DNA from: Limonium bicolor
Lineage: Eukaryota > Streptophyta > Magnoliopsida > Caryophyllales > Plumbaginaceae
NCBI GenBank assembly: GCA_023374045.1
Contig: CM041778.1
Span: 289,331,533-289,395,532, forward strand
Direction: 5' to 3'
Length of the DNA: 64,000 bases
Below the pieces are notes generated by a model. It was not told where the DNA came from. It worked only from the letters and a program-made list of their open reading frames with translations, and ran no database searches. Numbering within the stretch: the first letter of the stretch is position 1; every line of letters begins with the position of its first letter. Below, one piece after another: positions 1-11,639 of this stretch. Made by a program: the position numbers and the translations under genes.

Positions 1-1760
1 GTCATTCCTAGAGTCCAAATGGCATTATTTTCCTCTCTAGTTCTACTCCAAGCACTATTCTCTTCCTCTTCCAAACATACCTAGTTTATCCTAGGTTTCA
101 CTCTCTTAATCTCCCTTAGTTTCTAGGCAAATTTTGACAGCACTTGCCTACTTCCCTAAGCATTCTCAACACACTAAATCAGCTCACAAATCAGCTCTTC
201 ACCCCTGTTTGATTTAGGCATCATCAACTATAAACACTTACTACAACAACACATTAAACTCCCTCTTGCTCACACATATGTAACAGTTTAGTTTCAAGCT
301 TATTTCCCACACTTAAGCAACATTAAAAACATCTCCCCTTACTCTTTCAAACTGTAGTACTTAACTACACTAAAACAAGGTCTTTCATTTGAACATTAAA
401 AATCTGTTTTGCAAGCCAACTAAGCTAACTCAAGGTGAGTTCATTACCTTGTTAATTTTCGGTTCTCTCTTCTCTTCTTCCTCTTCTCTTGTTCACTCTT
501 TCTCTTCTTGTTCCCACACCAAACAAAGGGTCTAGATTGCTATCTACAATCACATCCCCATACCACACAATATATACAAGCTAATTAATTCAAACTCCCC
601 TCAACAAAACTAGTATTTCAAGAGCTAGTTTTTAGGGTTTAACTTAGAGATTACCTTCAAGTGTCCAAATGGATGGCTTGGCAATCAAATGGATGAAATT
701 CCAAACACTCCACAAAGGCAAGGAAGAACCGACTGAAACAAGAAAAACACAAATCAACGTGGGCAAAATTTTGATTTTGCAAGGAAAAGCTAGTAAGGAT
801 GAAACTCTTGCTTTTATTTTTACCTTAGAGCATTAAGGAGATGATGGAGAGTCAAAAGCACCTCTTCAAGCTTCAAAAGGCCAATCTGCTACGGAGGTGA
901 AGATGGAGGTTTCAAGCTTTTTGTTGGGTGGAAAACGAAGCCCTTGCCGAGAGGAATCTAATGGTACTATTTTTATGTGATTTGGTGAAGGATTGAGCAA
1001 GATAATGGAGAAGGAAGATGGGGGCTGCTTGCTCTTTCTCAAATCGGAAATGAGCAGAGGAAGAAGAAGATGGTGGAGAGAGGAGGAGGAAAACGTGGCT
1101 GATAAGGAAAAAATGGAGGTAAGAGAGTGTTATATCCTTTTTTACTATTCCCTCCTTACTTTATTTATTTGTCATCTTGTGACTTAATAAGCTAACAAGA
1201 TAATTAAATGTGTGAGTGTATACTAATTAAAACCGGCCACTTAATTAATATAAGTTGAGGCGTTTTTTTGACTTTTTACAGAAAACACTCGTTAATTTAC
1301 CCGGTTTGGCACTATTCACCAACCAGGCCCGTTTTTTGGATTTTTCTCGTTTCTTTTTTTTAATGGTTCTTAAGCTTCCATTAATACTTAATTATAGCTA
1401 TATAATCAACTATAATTTTTACGGGTCTATTTGACCACTAAAAGTCACGTTTTCGGGTTTTCTAAAAAACGTGCTTTAAAACTCTGTTAGCGTTTTAATC
1501 CATTATTTGGATCTGTTTTCTTCGGGAATTACTCCCGTATACTAATTAGGACTAACTAAGCCTTAGGAATCCATCTCGGACCCTAACCAAGGTCATATAC
1601 CTCCTATACTCATTTAACGCGTGTTTTGCATTTTTCGCGTTTTACGCATTTTCCTTTACTTTTGGTTTAATTCTCTTTACCAATACTCTTTAGGCACCAT
1701 TAGGCCTTTAATAATCACATTAGAGTAATTTAATCACCATTTTTAGATCCGGGGTATTAA
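1..1760 (-). repeat. Diverged long LTR (partial), same superfamily as the LARD/solo LTRs
   Basis: From about 1,220 to 1,758 this aligns by eye, with many substitutions, to the ends of the LTRs at 27,200-27,732 and 37,200-37,742. Shared landmarks are the 'accggcc' block, 'tttttgactttttacagaaaa', 'cgggcccgtttt', 'aagcttcca', 'ttatttggat', 'cctcctat', 'accattaggcc' and the terminal 'cggggtatt'. The left end lies outside the window. In the intact relatives this end is the 5' (U3) start of a minus-strand element. I see no ORF worth calling; the short plus-strand ORF at 993-1,187 looks fortuitous. It abuts Athila-like sequence directly, so it was probably inserted into that element. The exact edge (1,758-1,764) is uncertain because the terminal bases differ from the usual TTTCA. 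Confidence 0.65.
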
Positions 1761-1764
1761 AACA

Positions 1765-2700
1765 ACCATCCTCGCGCTCGAGAGTTCATGCGAGAGCGCA
1801 CTGTCGACCCTGAGCTAATCTCGGACCTCTCGTTTGAGGAGGTGATGGACCGCACCGGGTGGGGTGTGTCCTGAACATGGGCGGCCAATACTGCCCTCGT
1901 CTGGGGAACGAATTCTACGCCAATGATACCATCGAGGCGGCGCACGGGATCATTGCAGTTATCTCCCATGTTAATGGTCAGCGCATCCGCATCACCATGG
2001 AGTCCTTCCTACGCTACTCTTCTGACTCCCGGTCGAGGACCTCCAATACACCACCCTCATCTCTGTCGGTGATCTTGGCGCTCACCGGAGACACTACTTG
2101 ACCACCCTCCCTGTCTAGCGCAGAAAGAAGAATCAGGCCGGGACAGATGTTCGGGTCACTATGACCCTGAACATGGTCAGTGACCCAGTGAGGAGGGTCA
2201 TGCTTGCGCTGCTTCGCCACAACATCTTGCCAAGGGACAACAAAGATTTAAATGCCATGGACTGCTATATGATGAACTATATGGTAGCCCCGGACCGAGA
2301 CCACCCCCTCTCTTTATCCGGGCTGATGTTCCCGCCACCTGCAGCACATTGTAAGCAGAAGAATTCTCATCATCTGGGCTTCCCCCCACTTCCTGCACAG
2401 CCAGATTGTCCACCAGGGCGTGTCGGCTGCTGGCGAGGCTGTGTCCGACCCCATGGACTTCATTCATGGCTACGCCATGTAGAGGATGGGCTCTCTCTTG
2501 GGGGGGGGACTTGGCAGAAGGGGATCGTAGAAGAAGATCAGCCGAGTGCCGGTTCCTCCTCCTCCAGACCACAGCTCTCCAGCGACCCACTCCTTGCTCT
2601 GCCCCCGCCATCGCCAGACACTATCTCTCGGTAGGAGTTTGAGGAGCGCATGTCAGCGTATCAGCGAGAGATGCAGGCCGAGATGGAGCCAGTTTATGAT
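1765..2700 (+). pseudogene. Athila-type retrotransposon ORF remnant (plant transposon protein domain, PF20167-like)
   Basis: GC-rich plus-strand sequence that reads in pieces in different frames. The first piece has a 'RERTVDPELI' start followed by 'RLGNEFYAND' and 'VNGQRIRITMESF'. A second piece (2,161 onward) has 'LNMVSDPVRRVMLALLRHNI' then 'DLNAMDCYMMNYMVA'. The order 'P.LGNEFYAN', 'V.G..IRI', then 'RHNILP' is what I know from the putative plant transposon protein domain found in Athila-like Gypsy elements. No frame stays open across the whole domain: stops and shifts occur near 1,873, 2,100 and 2,460. It lies upstream of an Athila-style polypurine tract and LTR in the same orientation, which supports the assignment. 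Family by recognition; clade is inference. Confidence 0.55.
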
Positions 2701-3998
2701 GCTCGGATGCCTGAGTCTTATAGTCCAAAACTGTTATGTTGAGTTTGGAGATTGGTTTTGTTTATGTCATCTAAACTCTACTTCTTTTCATTTAGCTGTA
2801 TCGTACTTTATTTTCCACCTAACCTTTATGTTTTATGTACCTTTTTGAATACTATGTTATCAGACTCATCTATGAGTCTCCTTTCGAAATCTAACCATGG
2901 GCTTTTTTATTCCTAGTTCCTCGGAATCCTGTTGCGCCTAGTTTATTTTTGTCTATGAATTGTAGATACATACACACTGAAAACAAGCACTCCTCAAGGC
3001 TGAGTAAGACCCATGCAAGAGGAACTTTGCAAAAAAATTCCTTGGTCTCTCCGACTTGTCATCGTTGGAGCTGGTGCTTCAACGACCCCGGACACTCTCA
3101 AGTATGGGGGAACCCTTTGCCCAACTCACGTCTTATCAGGGGAGTACTAGTTCTCTCAATACTTTAACAATGTTTTACAACTTTTTGTACTCTATGTTTG
3201 GTGCTTCGAAAAGGTCTTCTGTTTGTTTTCCCTTGAGTTTTGCTTTGAACAATGAGGACATGTCCTATTCAAGTGTGGGGGAAACGACCTTTTCTTTTTG
3301 GTGCGCTTCTCAATCTCCTCATACATATCTATTGCTGCCATGAAGAAGTTACATTTATATTAAGCAATTCTTTCCATGAATTCTTAGAACTTTCCACCAA
3401 TTTTTTCAAAAAGTTCCCTCTTGAGGAGAAATTAATTGCGGTGCTTCCATAAATCCCTTTCTTGGTGAATTTTTATTGCTTAGGGGTTCTTTCTAATCTT
3501 CTCATCTAGGGATTGCTAAGGGGTGTTTCCTCGTGAAAATTTTTAAAAGGACTTGAGAGACGCCATAGGTAACCAACAAATGAGAGTTGAGTGTTCTTAA
3601 AGCAAGGCAAAATGCCAAGGCAAAATGCCAAATTATCTCTTCTCATCTCTTGTTGCAAAAGTGAATCAAATGCAAATCTCTATTTTTCCTTTTGTTTTTC
3701 TCCTCAATGCCATTCTTGAGAGAAGTTGGCCATGGTAAAAGTTCTCCAAGTTTCCAAAGATCTTTAAGCACTTGGAAACAATCTAGATCATACCCCGAAG
3801 CTCTATATTTTTATTTGCCCTAAGCACACCCATGTCACCATGAGAAGGTTGGTTGCACTCCTCTTGAGATTTTTCACAATTTTGCTCACTTAATTCAAGA
3901 ATTCATCTAAACACTTGCTTGCTATAAATGTTCCTTCCTGTTGTGGGTTCCTAGATAATTTTGCTTGAGGACAAGAAAATAGATAAGTGTGGGGGAGT
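2701..3998 (+). mobile_element. 3' non-coding part of the Athila-like element, with polypurine tract
   Basis: No credible coding region. The stretch holds three copies of a polypurine motif AAGTRTGGGGGA, at 3,100-3,111, 3,271-3,282 and 3,985-3,996. The last ends two bases before a sequence starting TGATAAGTGGTG, the expected start of a 3' LTR. Repeated 'agtgtggggga' motifs ahead of the LTR are typical of Athila/Tat-type elements, where the last copy primes plus-strand DNA synthesis. The small ORFs here (for example 3,056-3,343) are fortuitous. Confidence 0.6.
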
Positions 3999-5414
3999 TG
4001 ATAAGTGGTGAAATAATGCTATATTAAGAGCTTCATTCACCTTCATTTTTTTTGGGTGCATAACTTATTTCACCACTTAATATAGTGTTTTTGTGATTAA
4101 TAGTGAACTTATAGAGCTTGATCTCTTAATAGGTAAAAGCTCATTTTTAGCATACTTTTGTGTTCTTTTTGAGATAGTGGCATGCATCAATGGATTCCCC
4201 ATCTCTCAAGCTTCCAACGCCGCAAACGAGGAGCATTTCCGAGCCACAGCGAAGATTCTAGGCCCCGCGCAAGTTAGAGCAAATCTCTGGAGCAGGATCG
4301 ACCCAGTCTGGGTCGTCGGATGTTATTCCGGGTGCCCAAGCTACTGGAATCGCCGACCATGAGTCTGGGTCGGTCGTACTTAAAGTTGCTCACGTGCCTT
4401 CTTCTTCGGAGACCGACTGGCCCACGGGACCGACCCAGTCTAGGTCGATCAGACGGAAAATTTGCTCAGATTTGTGTTTTTAAAAAGCTGATTTTTGGGG
4501 ACTCTTCTCTCATTCTACACTCCACACACCTAGAGACTGAAACAAGGAGAGAGAGACGATTTTGAGGGAGAAGAAGAAGAAGAAGAAGAAGAAGAAGAAG
4601 AAGAAGAAGAAGAAGAAGAAGAAGAAGAAGAAGAAGAAGAAGAAGAAGAAGAAGAAAAGAAGAAGACAAGAAGAAAGAAGAGAAGAAGAAGAGAAGGAAG
4701 AAGAGGAGGAAAGCTCACCTTCTCCAAGCTCAACCACGTTCAATAATGGCCTTCTCTCTCTCTCTCTCTCTCTCTCTTTTACTTCATTAATTATGATTGT
4801 TTTCTCTCTCTTGTGCATTTAATGCTTTAACTTTTGATCAATTATGGCATTTATGGTGATTCCCAACAACACAAGACTTTGAGTTGGGAGTTGTGACCTA
4901 GAGGAGAGTGAAACCCTAGATTGTGCTAGCTTGATTAGTTGGTGAAATTTGGGGCTATTTATGTGGACTTGCAATTAATGCTATCTAGTGATTGGAACTC
5001 CTCTTGATTTGAGAGTTGAGAGTATCTAGGTAAGAGTTGGCTCTTCCATGACTTGGAAGGTCATTACAATAGTCCAAATAGACAATTTGAGTGAAATGGG
5101 TTTATAAGTGAAGTTGGGGTGAATTTAGGTGATAATAACCATCCTATGCGGCTTTCCTTCCAAAACCCTTAATAACCAATTTTAGTTTCCAGATTTAAGT
5201 CGCAGTTTTTCTTGAACAAAACCATTATGCTTGCCACCGGCTAAACCCCCCCCCCCCCCCTTTTTTTTACTTATTTATTGTTCCATTACCGAATACCGAC
5301 GCTAGGGAGATAGATAGTCAATTTCCTGGTGGAACGACACTCGTTACTACTAATTCGATTGGGTCCACTTGCCCATATTTTGTGATATTGACCTGCACAT
5401 AAATTTTCCTATCA
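3999..5414 (+). repeat. 3' LTR of the Athila-like element (~1.4 kb)
   Basis: It begins with TG right after the polypurine tract and ends at 'tttcctatca' (5,414), giving TG...CA ends. The tail resembles the U5 end of Athila-like LTRs, which precede an 'AAATTTT'-type junction. No second copy is in the window, so the boundaries rest on the polypurine tract and terminal dinucleotides only. Inside are a long (GAA)n tract, a (CT)n tract, a C11/T8 homopolymer pair at about 5,249-5,269 and GACCCAG/CTGGGTC palindromes near 4,300-4,440. The poly-lysine, poly-serine and poly-leucine ORFs across 4,466-4,822 are translations of the (GAA)n/(CT)n tracts, not genes. Confidence 0.55.
4570..4658. repeat. (GAA)n microsatellite
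   Basis: About 28 uninterrupted GAA units followed by an impure GAA/GGA-rich tail to about 4,710. A short (CT)n tract lies at about 4,751-4,778. It sits inside the LTR at 3,999-5,414. It can be translated as long homopolymer ORFs in several frames, which are artefacts. Confidence 0.95.
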
Positions 5415-6836
5415 TAAAGCAACCTCCCAAAGTAACTAAGACACCGAAAATGAAAAGATTGAAAGACAAAGTAGATAAAATAAAGAGCTAGCTCTCACAG
5501 GAGAGAAACTTAGAGCATCTACAATAAGGAAAGTGGATGCCACCACTAAAAAAATTATTCTCTCAATCTATGAGCAACCTCTCCCCAAGGTTGTTAACTA
5601 AAAAAACTCTCTCCTACTCTAATCTTTTCACATCATGACTAAATCTTTTTATATTTTAGCATTTACTAATAATCGTGTCAACGACCATTATTAAGGATGC
5701 CCGTAAATTTTATTTTATTTTTTTGTTTACGTCATATATCTAAGGATAGAGATTTGAATTCTTGTTTATAGAACATTGGACGACTCGGGTCTTATTCCAT
5801 TAACATAAACCTTTAAACTATCACGGATCCTCTAAAGTTAAGCGACCTGATTTGATGTTGTGCTTCGGCTGCCGTTCTCATTCATAATTTCATATGCCAG
5901 TACCAAAGGAACAACTTTGCTTATCTTCCATCATCTTCTTGGTTGGGATTCAAAATGTCCACGTTGATGGTTTACAGGCTAGCCACATTAGTCGGTGAAT
6001 TATTACTTTTTTCAGTGTAAAAAAGACATCACGTGCTGCTTTAAACACCGAAATGAGAAACTCACATGCAGTACCCCTCATCTTTAAATGTAAAGTCTAC
6101 TTCAAAGCTCATCTTTATATGTGTTACTTGACCAAGTAATATACGTATTTGTAAATTTTAAACAAAAGCAACATCTGAATATAATTAAGTGATCCTTGTT
6201 TAGTCGTATAATTATTTTTAATCTTAAAATATAATTTTATAAATTTCTAATAATTTATAAAAGTAGAAATAAACTTTCTATTTTTAAATATGTTAAAAAT
6301 TACTCCATCCGTTAATTGCTAATTGTGTTGTGACTTTATACACATGAATTAAGAAGATGATTTCGACTACAAGGTGACACCATTTTTGTCTTTTTTTTTT
6401 CTTGTCTTTTTGTAAAATTCTAAAGTGTTAGAGTTTATTAGATATATGTCCAAATAAAAAAAAATTATATCGTTGCTCTTCAAAGTAAGATCTAACATAA
6501 ATATGTTTTGATAAATTTAAAATTTTATATTTTTTATATGTACATATGTTTTAAGATTCATCGTGAAAATAAATAAAATACATGATTTTAGATGTTTTGA
6601 CAGTGGTAGCTTTTTCCGTAGTGTTAGTCATCAAGAGTTGAGTGGGGTTAGATCATGTTTTTTTATTGTATGGTGGCTAGTTTGGCTTCTTCGACAGTGT
6701 TAGTCGTCCTAGGGTTATATGCAGGGGATAGGGTTATATTTTTCTTGAGTGGCTGTTAATAACTGAACCACATTAACATTTTTTAACAGGTCGGTGAACT
6801 TGGACATTGACCCATGGACCTAATGAAAACACGTTT
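5415..6836. other. AT-rich non-coding spacer
   Basis: No ORF or RNA gene that I can support. A 'tactccatccgtt' string at about 6,302 resembles the start of Stowaway-type MITEs, but I could not pair it with a convincing inverted partner. Confidence 0.5.
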
Positions 6837-7690
6837 AACCTTTCATTTTTTGAAAAGTGAATATTTTGTTTAAGAAAATTGAATCTTATGTTTAAAAGAG
6901 TGGATATTATGTTTAAGAAAATGAACCTTTTACATTAAGCAATGTGAATCCTTTGTGTTTTTAAAAGTGAATTTTTAGTTAAGAAAAGTGAATCTTAAGT
7001 GAGAGCAATATGAACCTTTCATTTATTGATAAGTGAATCAGAGGTTTTTTAAAAAGTAAATCAAATGTCTAAGAAAAGAGAATTTCATAAACAGAGGTTG
7101 TTTCACTAAAGTGAATAAGAGGTTCAAGAAAAGTGAATCAAAAGTTGTTAAAAATTGCATCTAAACACTACAAACCCTAAAACTTCCTTCGACGTTTTTT
7201 AGCTTATGGTTTGTGGTTAAGGGTTTATTGAAAAGTGAATATTTTGTTAACAAAAAGCAAATCGCATGTTTAAGTAAAGTGAATATTTTATTTACAAAAA
7301 GTGAACCTTACGTTTAAGAAAAATAAATCTTACTACAAACTTTGCGAGAACAATATGAATCATTCGTTTAAGAAAAGTGAATCTCTTATTTTAAAAAAGT
7401 GAATCTTACCACAAACTTATGCGAGAACAATGGAAATCTTTAATTTATTTAAAGTGAATATTTAGTTGAAGAAAAGTTAATCAAATTTTCAAGAAATGAA
7501 TATAATATTTAAGAAAAGTGAACCTTTCACTTTAAATAATGTGAATCCTTTGTTTTTCTAAAAGTGAATTTTAATTTTAAGAAAAGTAAATCTTAAAGAA
7601 GATTCATTTTGTTAATGAATAAGGTTCATTTTATTATTAAGAAGATATATTTTGTTAATGAATAAGATTCACTTTCAAAATACGTAACAT
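6837..7690. repeat. Degenerate tandem array of ~20-30 bp GTGAATC units
   Basis: The phrase 'gtttaagaaaagtgaatctta' recurs many times with substitutions and variable spacing, for example near 6,856, 6,890, 6,960, 7,125, 7,215, 7,275, 7,370, 7,395 and 7,510. Near 7,595-7,675 the motif also appears inverted ('aagattcattttgttaatgaat'). There are no ORFs. It may be a decayed minisatellite, or the sub-terminal repeats of a DNA transposon. Confidence 0.7.
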
Positions 7691-9320
7691 ATACTCATTC
7701 TAAAAACATAAATTTTAAGTTTATCAAAACATATCCCATGCATCTTGTTTTGAAGAGCACTAATTATGATGAATAATGGTTTTTTTTATTTTTGCACTTA
7801 TATTTTATAAATTATAACATTTTGAAAAAAATATTGTCTCTCTTTCCTAATAACAAAACCACAACCAGCCCCAACTCTCCCCCACACATACATGTTTTTC
7901 TTTTTTTTCTCCTTTTTTTTCTCCAATAGATTTTTTCACTCATGACAGAAGCCACACTTAGTGCCAGGGTCTTCGCTAGAATTAAGAAATAAGGTAAAAT
8001 GATTAATCTAATCTTACTCTTTCTTTTCAATAAATGTGTGTCATGTGGTAGACTATATTTTTCTTTTAAAAGTTGTTATTATCAATAGAGCTAATGGTGA
8101 AAAAAAATAAAATTTATCTTAAAAATGATATCTAAAATTAACAAATAAAAAAAACTAGAACTACATTAAAAATTGACGGAGAAAATAAATATTTAGTAAT
8201 AAGAATGTTTAATACCCATTTGTAATAAATAAGAATGTTGCATAAAGTCCATATTTGCTAGGTTACAAAAGCAGCACTTCTTTTTTCAGACACACTAACC
8301 AAACAATAAATACTTGTGCTGCTGTGATAATTTATATACCTATGCAAATTAACATATACTACCATTATGTTATAAAATATGCACCCCATATGTGCGTGTT
8401 AAATCGACAAAGTCAACTTCTTACATTTTCGAGGGAAGAATAATGAACAAAAAGTCATCCTTAAAACTTCAAGAAAGAACTGTTATTTGACCTTTAAGTT
8501 AGCTTAGTTGTAGGCTTCACCAGGTACTAGTCACATGTTAATGGAAATAGAGGTGGGAATGTGTTGGTAAAACTATTAGCTTAATTAAAAAGCTGTAAGT
8601 GTGGTTAACGACGTTTAGGGGCTACTGGTGTGACCGTCCGGGAGGCCGGTGATGTAAACTGTGGAGCATGCCTGGCTACTGCCTAGGATTTATGAGAGCT
8701 AAATGGTGTAGGAATAAATGGGTGGAATATGAGTCATCTATACAAGTTTAAGGTTTTAGGCCACGATTCGAGGTTTAGATAATGAAAGCCTAGTCTTAAC
8801 ATCCACTTGGTGTATTTTTATTTGTCAGTTGCTTGTGATTTTTTATTATTCTAAGTTGATTTGTAATTAAAACTTCAACAGACCAACAAAAATTAACATT
8901 TCAATCCTTTAAAATAAAATAAATAGTATATTATTCAATGTTATGGTGCATTAAGTAGTTAACTAATGCTTGTAATTTGAAATTTCAATTTATTAGATAA
9001 GCTAGTCTAAGTATGTTTTAGATTGCAACTAATCGTTGTTGAATTGTGTGAAATTTATCTGATAATTTAAATGAAGTGAATGAACGTGGCAATTTAAAAT
9101 ATTATTAGCTAGTAGTTTATTGTGTTACACAAGTTAGAACCTTGGTGAAACTCCTAAAACCATGTAAAACAATATATCAATCATGTTTATCTATGAATTT
9201 GGGTTGAATATAAATACAGTGAATTGTGGTGAAAGGTTACCTTTGTTTAGCCTCATTTATATCATGTTCATACTTGGGTTGAAGGGAGTTAAATGGGGTG
9301 AAAATGTTAGATAACGTTTG
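7691..9320. other. AT-rich non-coding spacer
   Basis: No supported gene. The segment 8,500-8,790 is less AT-rich and contains 'ccacgattcgaggtttag', which looks faintly like a tRNA B-box. I found no matching A-box at the right spacing, so I do not call a SINE or tRNA. Confidence 0.5.
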
Positions 9321-9553
9321 TGTAACGAGCTTAATTGCCGGTGAGTAGACATAGACGAGAGAATAACGAAATGTTGAAACTGAAATTGATAATCTTTGGT
9401 TGATCCTGACAGATCTTCTACTGCTATTTAAATAGGGAACGACTACTGATTTTCCTAATTTTGTGTAATTAATTAATTCCTAAATAACTACCCACTAACA
9501 CATTAACTATGCACTTTTGCATAATTTAAAATATGAATATTCACACATAATCA
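9321..9553 (-). repeat. 3' LTR of the small chromovirus-like element
   Basis: It begins TGTAACGAGC and ends ACATAATCA on the plus strand. It matches 12,570-12,799 nearly end to end, including 'ggtgagtagaca', 'gacgagagaataacgaaatg', 'gctatttaaatagggaacga' and 'atgaatattcacacataatca'. 'CTATTTAAATAG' is a palindromic TATA-like box expected in an LTR promoter. The element reads on the minus strand, so this left copy is the 3' LTR. The 5 bases before it (GTTTG) would be the TSD, but the right side is disrupted. Confidence 0.85.
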
Positions 9554-10753
9554 GCAAGATGGGGGGTAGGAGACATAGGTGTTGAGGTCTGGTTGGTATG
9601 CTGGAAGTAATGGTGTCAATGGTCGGTACATTGCCCGCCCCTTCGACAGTCGGCTTGTCCTCAAGCCGAAAGGTCGAAAAATCCGTGTGGATGGCAACAA
9701 CTGGTTCCTAGGAAGCATCGTCAGGAGAAAGACCGGTCCATTCGATGAGGATATGGGGAACAAAAGTGTCGTTAACAAGCTGGTCACGATAGGCAAGAGC
9801 GGCGGCGGGACGAATGAGGGGATGACCGTCGGAGTAGTTAGCGGGAAGGGTGGCCGTGTGAGGCAGCGGTGGGCCCCAAGCAAGCTTGAGGATGGAAACG
9901 TGGAAAACGTTGTGAATTCGGGCATCGGCTGAGAGCTTGAGCTTGTAGGCGACTGTAAAAATGAGCTCGAGAACAGGAAATGGGCCGTAGAAACGTTTGC
10001 TTAGCTTGTGATAATGATGGTGTGCCACACTTGTTTGGCGGTAAGGCTGGAGCTTGACACATGCAAGGTCACCGATCTCAAAACTGACGTCATGACGATG
10101 AAGGTCGGCCTTCTGTTTCATACGGTTGTGAGCCCAATAAATATTGGCACGAAGTCGAGTGAGGAGGGCGGAGCGATCCGCCAGGGTGGTTGCTATGACA
10201 GCGACCTTAGTGGAGTCAGGCAAGTAGTCCAACAAGGACGACGGGGGGCGACCGTAGGTGGCTTCGAAGGGAGTCGTGCCGGTGGAGGAATGGGTGCTGG
10301 TGTTGTAAGACGATTCAGCCCATTTAAGGTTATCGGCCCATTTGGACGGGGTGTCGGTGGTGTAGCAACAGAGGTAGTCTTCGAAGAGACGATTAATGAT
10401 CTAGGTTTGTCCGTCGGTATGCGGGTGGTAGGAACTAGACATGGATAGGGTGGTGCCTTGGAGCTGGAACAATCATGCCAAAAGGAGCTAAGGAATACGG
10501 AGTCTCGGTCGGAGATGATGACGGATGGAGTGCCATGGAGGCGGCATATGTCGCGGGAGAAGACATCGGCAACGGTGGCGGCGGTGAAGTGGGCTCTGAG
10601 GGTTGAGAAGTGTGCAGCCTTATACAGGCGATCGACGATGACCATTATGGTTCTTTTGCTGTGGGAGGGCGGCAGGCCGATGATAAAATCCATTGAGAGC
10701 TCATCCCAGATCTTGGTCGGGATAGGCAATGGCACAAAAACGCTAGGTTCCAT
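9551..10753 (-). pseudogene. Integrase core plus chromodomain-like C-terminus (gypsy pol remnant)
   Basis: From 10,753 leftwards the minus strand encodes 'WDELSMDFIIGLPPS', 'VIVDRL.KAAHF' and 'PSVIISDRDSVFLSSFWHD', which carry the first two Asp residues of the DDE integrase core. A frameshift near 10,470 leads to a decayed 'TDGQ' stretch. 10,235-9,708 then gives 'NRMKQKADLHR', 'KLSKRFYGPFPVLE', 'RIHNVFHVSILK' and 'HILIEWTGLSPDDAS', the post-integrase and chromodomain-type tail of chromoviruses. In the live element the integrase joins cDNA to chromatin and the chromodomain guides targeting. Several frameshifts make it non-functional. Confidence 0.8.
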
Positions 10754-11345
10754 TCTTCTTGTGACCTAAGAGGACCGGAGAGGAGAACAAGCTTGTACTC
10801 GGTTGGATGATGCCTTCTGCGAGCATCTCCTGTACCATTCGTTTGATTTTGGGTTTTGTGGTGGTGGGGGAAGCGGTAGGGGTGGACATTAACGGGTGGT
10901 ATATCGGGCAGAAGGGGGATGGAAAGATCATGTGGCCGGTGGGTGGTAGGGGGGGGCAGGTCGAACACACACGCATGGCGGATGAGGGTGTCATGTAATT
11001 CAAGTGGGGTGGGGGCGGATCGGTGGCTGCGGGGGTGTCGGAGGGGCAAAGGGTGATGGCAAAGTAGTGCCCAAAGTCGTGGTGACACTCCTGGACACGG
11101 AATTGAGAGAAGGAGATGAGAGCAAGTTCGGAGCGATTGAGGCCTTTGATAGTGTTCCACTAGTCAGAGCGGCGGATATGTAAAACGAGGTCCTGATAAT
11201 CCGCAATAAAGGGGCCGTGGGAGGAGAGCCAAGCGTGCTCGAGGACAATGTTTATGCCATGTATTGGGAGGAGGTGAAGGTCGGTGGTGAAGGAGTGGTC
11301 GGCGAGCAAGAATGGGGTCGCCAAACAGACTCCGGTACTTGCCAT
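10743..11345 (-). pseudogene. Gypsy protease region and start of RT, truncated by deletion
   Basis: 11,345-11,160 reads 'ATPFLLADHSFTTDLHLLPI' and 'DIVLEHAWLSSHGP'-like sequence, the C-terminal half of a retropepsin. 11,003-10,743 contains 'LLPDIPPVNVHPYR' and 'GIIQPSTSLFSSPVLLGHKK', the entry to the RT domain. The sequence then jumps straight into integrase at about 10,750, so RT motifs from the first catalytic Asp through RNase H are gone. The break sits at the 'LGHKKNGT' / 'EPSVFVPLP' boundary. Confidence 0.75.
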
Positions 11346-11639
11346 GGACTCGCCATTCCCAACGGCGACGTGGAGGTGGCGGGATGGGGTGATGGGAAGC
11401 TAGAGATGTTTGGCCTAGCGGTCCTGGATAAAGTTATGTGATGAGTTGGAGTCAATGAGGCTAACGAAGGCGCGCCCTGGATACATGCAAAGACTCGAAG
11501 AGTGAACGGGGCAGCATGATTGCTGAGGGCGTAGTAGGAGACATGTGGGACATTAGTGGCATCAGGGCCGAGGACATGTGCCTCCGGGGAAGGAACATCG
11601 GCCGGGTCAAGAAGGTACTTGGGGTTGCCCGGCGGCTCG

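Noticed and set aside
4466..4822. Several overlapping ORFs with poly-Lys, poly-Leu, poly-Phe or poly-Ser runs
   Set aside because: They are translations of the (GAA)n and (CT)n microsatellites inside an LTR; every frame is open for the same trivial reason.
6302..8190. 'tactccatccgtt' and 'gacggagaaaat' as a pair of Stowaway-type inverted ends
   Set aside because: They are 1.9 kb apart, only loosely complementary and without a TA duplication that I could identify.
8500..8790. Possible SINE or tRNA-derived sequence with a B-box-like 'gattcgagg'
   Set aside because: No A-box at the right distance, no cloverleaf and no 3' tail or target duplication found.
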